7,093 bases of DNA, taken from Synergistaceae bacterium. GTDB lineage: Bacteria > Synergistota > Synergistia > Synergistales > Aminobacteriaceae. Each line of letters opens with the position of its first letter. Within the stretch, counting starts at the first letter, position 1. Made by a program: the position numbers and the translations under genes. Location of the stretch: the NCBI GenBank assembly GCA_017427625.1, contig JAFRSL010000207.1, positions 1 to 7,093 on the forward strand, read 5' to 3'. Positions 6,526 to 7,093 of this stretch are shown here, piece after piece. The notes under the pieces were generated by a model that did no database searches, had not been told where the DNA came from, and saw only the letters and a program-made list of their open reading frames with translations.

Positions 6526-7093
6526 CTACACTATTTCCCACTCAAGAATTTCAAGAGTACCGTCATGAGTCTTCACGAGCAATGCAGGAGATTGAGTGAA
6601 ATCTGACCCCCTCGCCAGCGAACTGGCCCTCTCCCCCTTCTCAGGGGGCGTGTAATTCTCTGCTCCTGCCGCCTCTGCTAAGGGGAGGTGGCCGAAGGTC
6701 GGAGGGGTATCAACAATCCTCGTTTTCCACACCATGATCTTGTGTCCGTCATGATATGTGAACGCTCCCGGAAATGGTTTCGCTACAGCCCGCACAAGGT
6801 TGTGAATCTCTCTTGCCGACTTGCTCCAGTCAATGAGACCGTCAGCGGGAGTTCGTCGCCCGAACTTCGTAGCCTGAGACTCATCTTGCGGTGTGCCCTC
6901 AGCGTTTCCGGACAAAATATCATCAAGGCATCTTTCGAGCAACCTTCCAGCCGCCGGAATTATCTTCGTGAAAATATCGTGAGCCGTCTCGTCAGGCCCA
7001 ATGTCAACAGCTTCCTGACCCACAATATTCCCAGCATCAGCCCTCGCGGTCATGTGATGGAGGGTTACGCCCGCTTTCGTCTCACCGTTAAGG
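6526..7093 (-). CDS. arnA: Stand-alone UDP-L-Ara4N formyltransferase (ArnA N-terminal half), 5' end off window
   Basis: The C-terminal 188 or so residues of a Fmt-like formyltransferase, open to the window's right edge. The in-frame ATG at 7051-7053 is internal, because the residues before it, LNGETKAGVTLHH, are conserved family sequence. By homology it N-formylates UDP-L-Ara4N with 10-formyl-tetrahydrofolate. MTARADAGNIV (7053 downward) matches E. coli ArnA MVKRADAGAIV and holds the catalytic aspartate (D140 there); KFGRRTPADGLIDWSKSAREIHNLVRAVAKPFPGAFTY matches the ArnA FGRRTP...NMVRAVADPWPGAF region and argues against methionyl-tRNA formyltransferase. After VWKTRIVD comes a foreign-looking stretch of about 35 residues (TPPTFGHLPL...LARGS) encoded by the dispersed repeat at 6604-6709; the family sequence then resumes with SPALLVKTHDGTLEILEWEIV and stops. 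The N10-formyl-THF site residues (N102, H104 of ArnA) lie off the window. First visible gene of the arn operon. Confidence 0.9.
   Translation of the reverse strand, partial: LNGETKAGVTLHHMTARADAGNIVGQEAVDIGPDETAHDIFTKIIPAAGRLLERCLDDILSGNAEGTPQDESQATKFGRRTPADGLIDWSKSAREIHNLVRAVAKPFPGAFTYHDGHKIMVWKTRIVDTPPTFGHLPLAEAAGAENYTPPEKGERASSLARGSDFTQSPALLVKTHDGTLEILEWEIV
6604..6709. repeat. Dispersed palindromic repeat, copy 2 (in frame inside the formyltransferase gene)
   Basis: About 105 bases, same orientation as copy 1 at 1812-1908, with ends TGACCCCCTCGCC and CGGAGGGGTA. Blocks shared exactly with copy 1 are GACCCCCTCGCC (6605-6616), CTCTCCCCCTT (6629-6639), AAGGGGAGGTG (6680-6690) and CGGAGGGGT (6700-6708). 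Hairpins: CCCCC-TTCTCA-GGGGG (6633-6648), a weaker CCTCT/GGGGAGG stem (6672-6688), and GGCC-GAA-GGTC near 6690-6700. Read on the minus strand it is 35 codons without a stop, so the host gene stays open. A three-base GAT occurs on each side and could be a target duplication, but this is too short to be sure. Confidence 0.8.

Noticed and set aside
1812..6709. Two similar repeats considered as a CRISPR array or as ends of a composite transposon
   Set aside because: The copies are 4.7 kb apart, in direct orientation, internally palindromic, with no spacers and no transposase between them. The DNA between is an ordinary arn operon, which does not look like transposon cargo.
6526..7093. Methionyl-tRNA formyltransferase (fmt)
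   Set aside because: The match to the ArnA FGRRTP and RAVADPWPGAF region and the arnD-arnB-arnT neighbours fit ArnA much better than Fmt.
6526..7093. Formyltransferase as a pseudogene disrupted by the repeat
   Set aside because: The frame is unbroken through the repeat and family sequence resumes afterwards up to a stop that abuts arnD. Disruption is possible functionally but not shown by the sequence.

Overview
The window appears to come from a Gram-negative (LPS-making) bacterium of moderate GC content (about 50-55% by eye). The main evidence is a run of genes for 4-amino-4-deoxy-L-arabinose (L-Ara4N) modification of lipid A, which requires an outer membrane with LPS. Frequent AGG arginine codons, an AGCS-type amino-acid symporter and dispersed GGGGAGG-rich palindromic repeats would suit an amino-acid-fermenting anaerobe such as a Synergistota member. 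That placement is a guess, and Negativicutes or other diderms are not excluded.

Layout. Plus strand: the C-terminal two thirds of a sodium:alanine/glycine symporter (to 860), a clear intrinsic terminator (885-912), then an exported bicupin gene (952-1800) with a strong Shine-Dalgarno. A roughly 110-bp gap between convergent genes (1801-1906) is almost filled by a palindromic repeat. Minus strand, read from 7093 down to 1907: a five-gene arn-type operon in the order formyltransferase (5' end off the window), arnD deformylase, arnB-like aminotransferase, ArnA-type UDP-glucuronate decarboxylase/dehydrogenase, and arnT-like GT-C glycosyltransferase. The junctions are extremely tight (TAG-ATG abutting, ATGA overlap, 5-nt gap, 8-nt overlap), so this is one translationally coupled transcript whose promoter lies beyond the right edge.

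How the genes work together (known pathway, applied by homology): the decarboxylase makes UDP-4-keto-pentose from UDP-glucuronate; the aminotransferase makes UDP-L-Ara4N; the formyltransferase N-formylates it; ArnC (not in the window) would load it on undecaprenyl phosphate; ArnD deformylates the lipid-linked sugar; ArnT transfers L-Ara4N to lipid A in the periplasm, giving resistance to polymyxin and cationic peptides.

Points of interest: the two halves of ArnA are separate genes lying on either side of arnD-arnB; the ArnB-position aminotransferase has PseC-like motifs; and a dispersed palindromic repeat occurs twice, once abutting the arnT stop codon and once inserted in frame inside the formyltransferase gene, where it encodes about 35 extra residues. 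No tRNA, rRNA, CRISPR array, transposase or integrase was seen.
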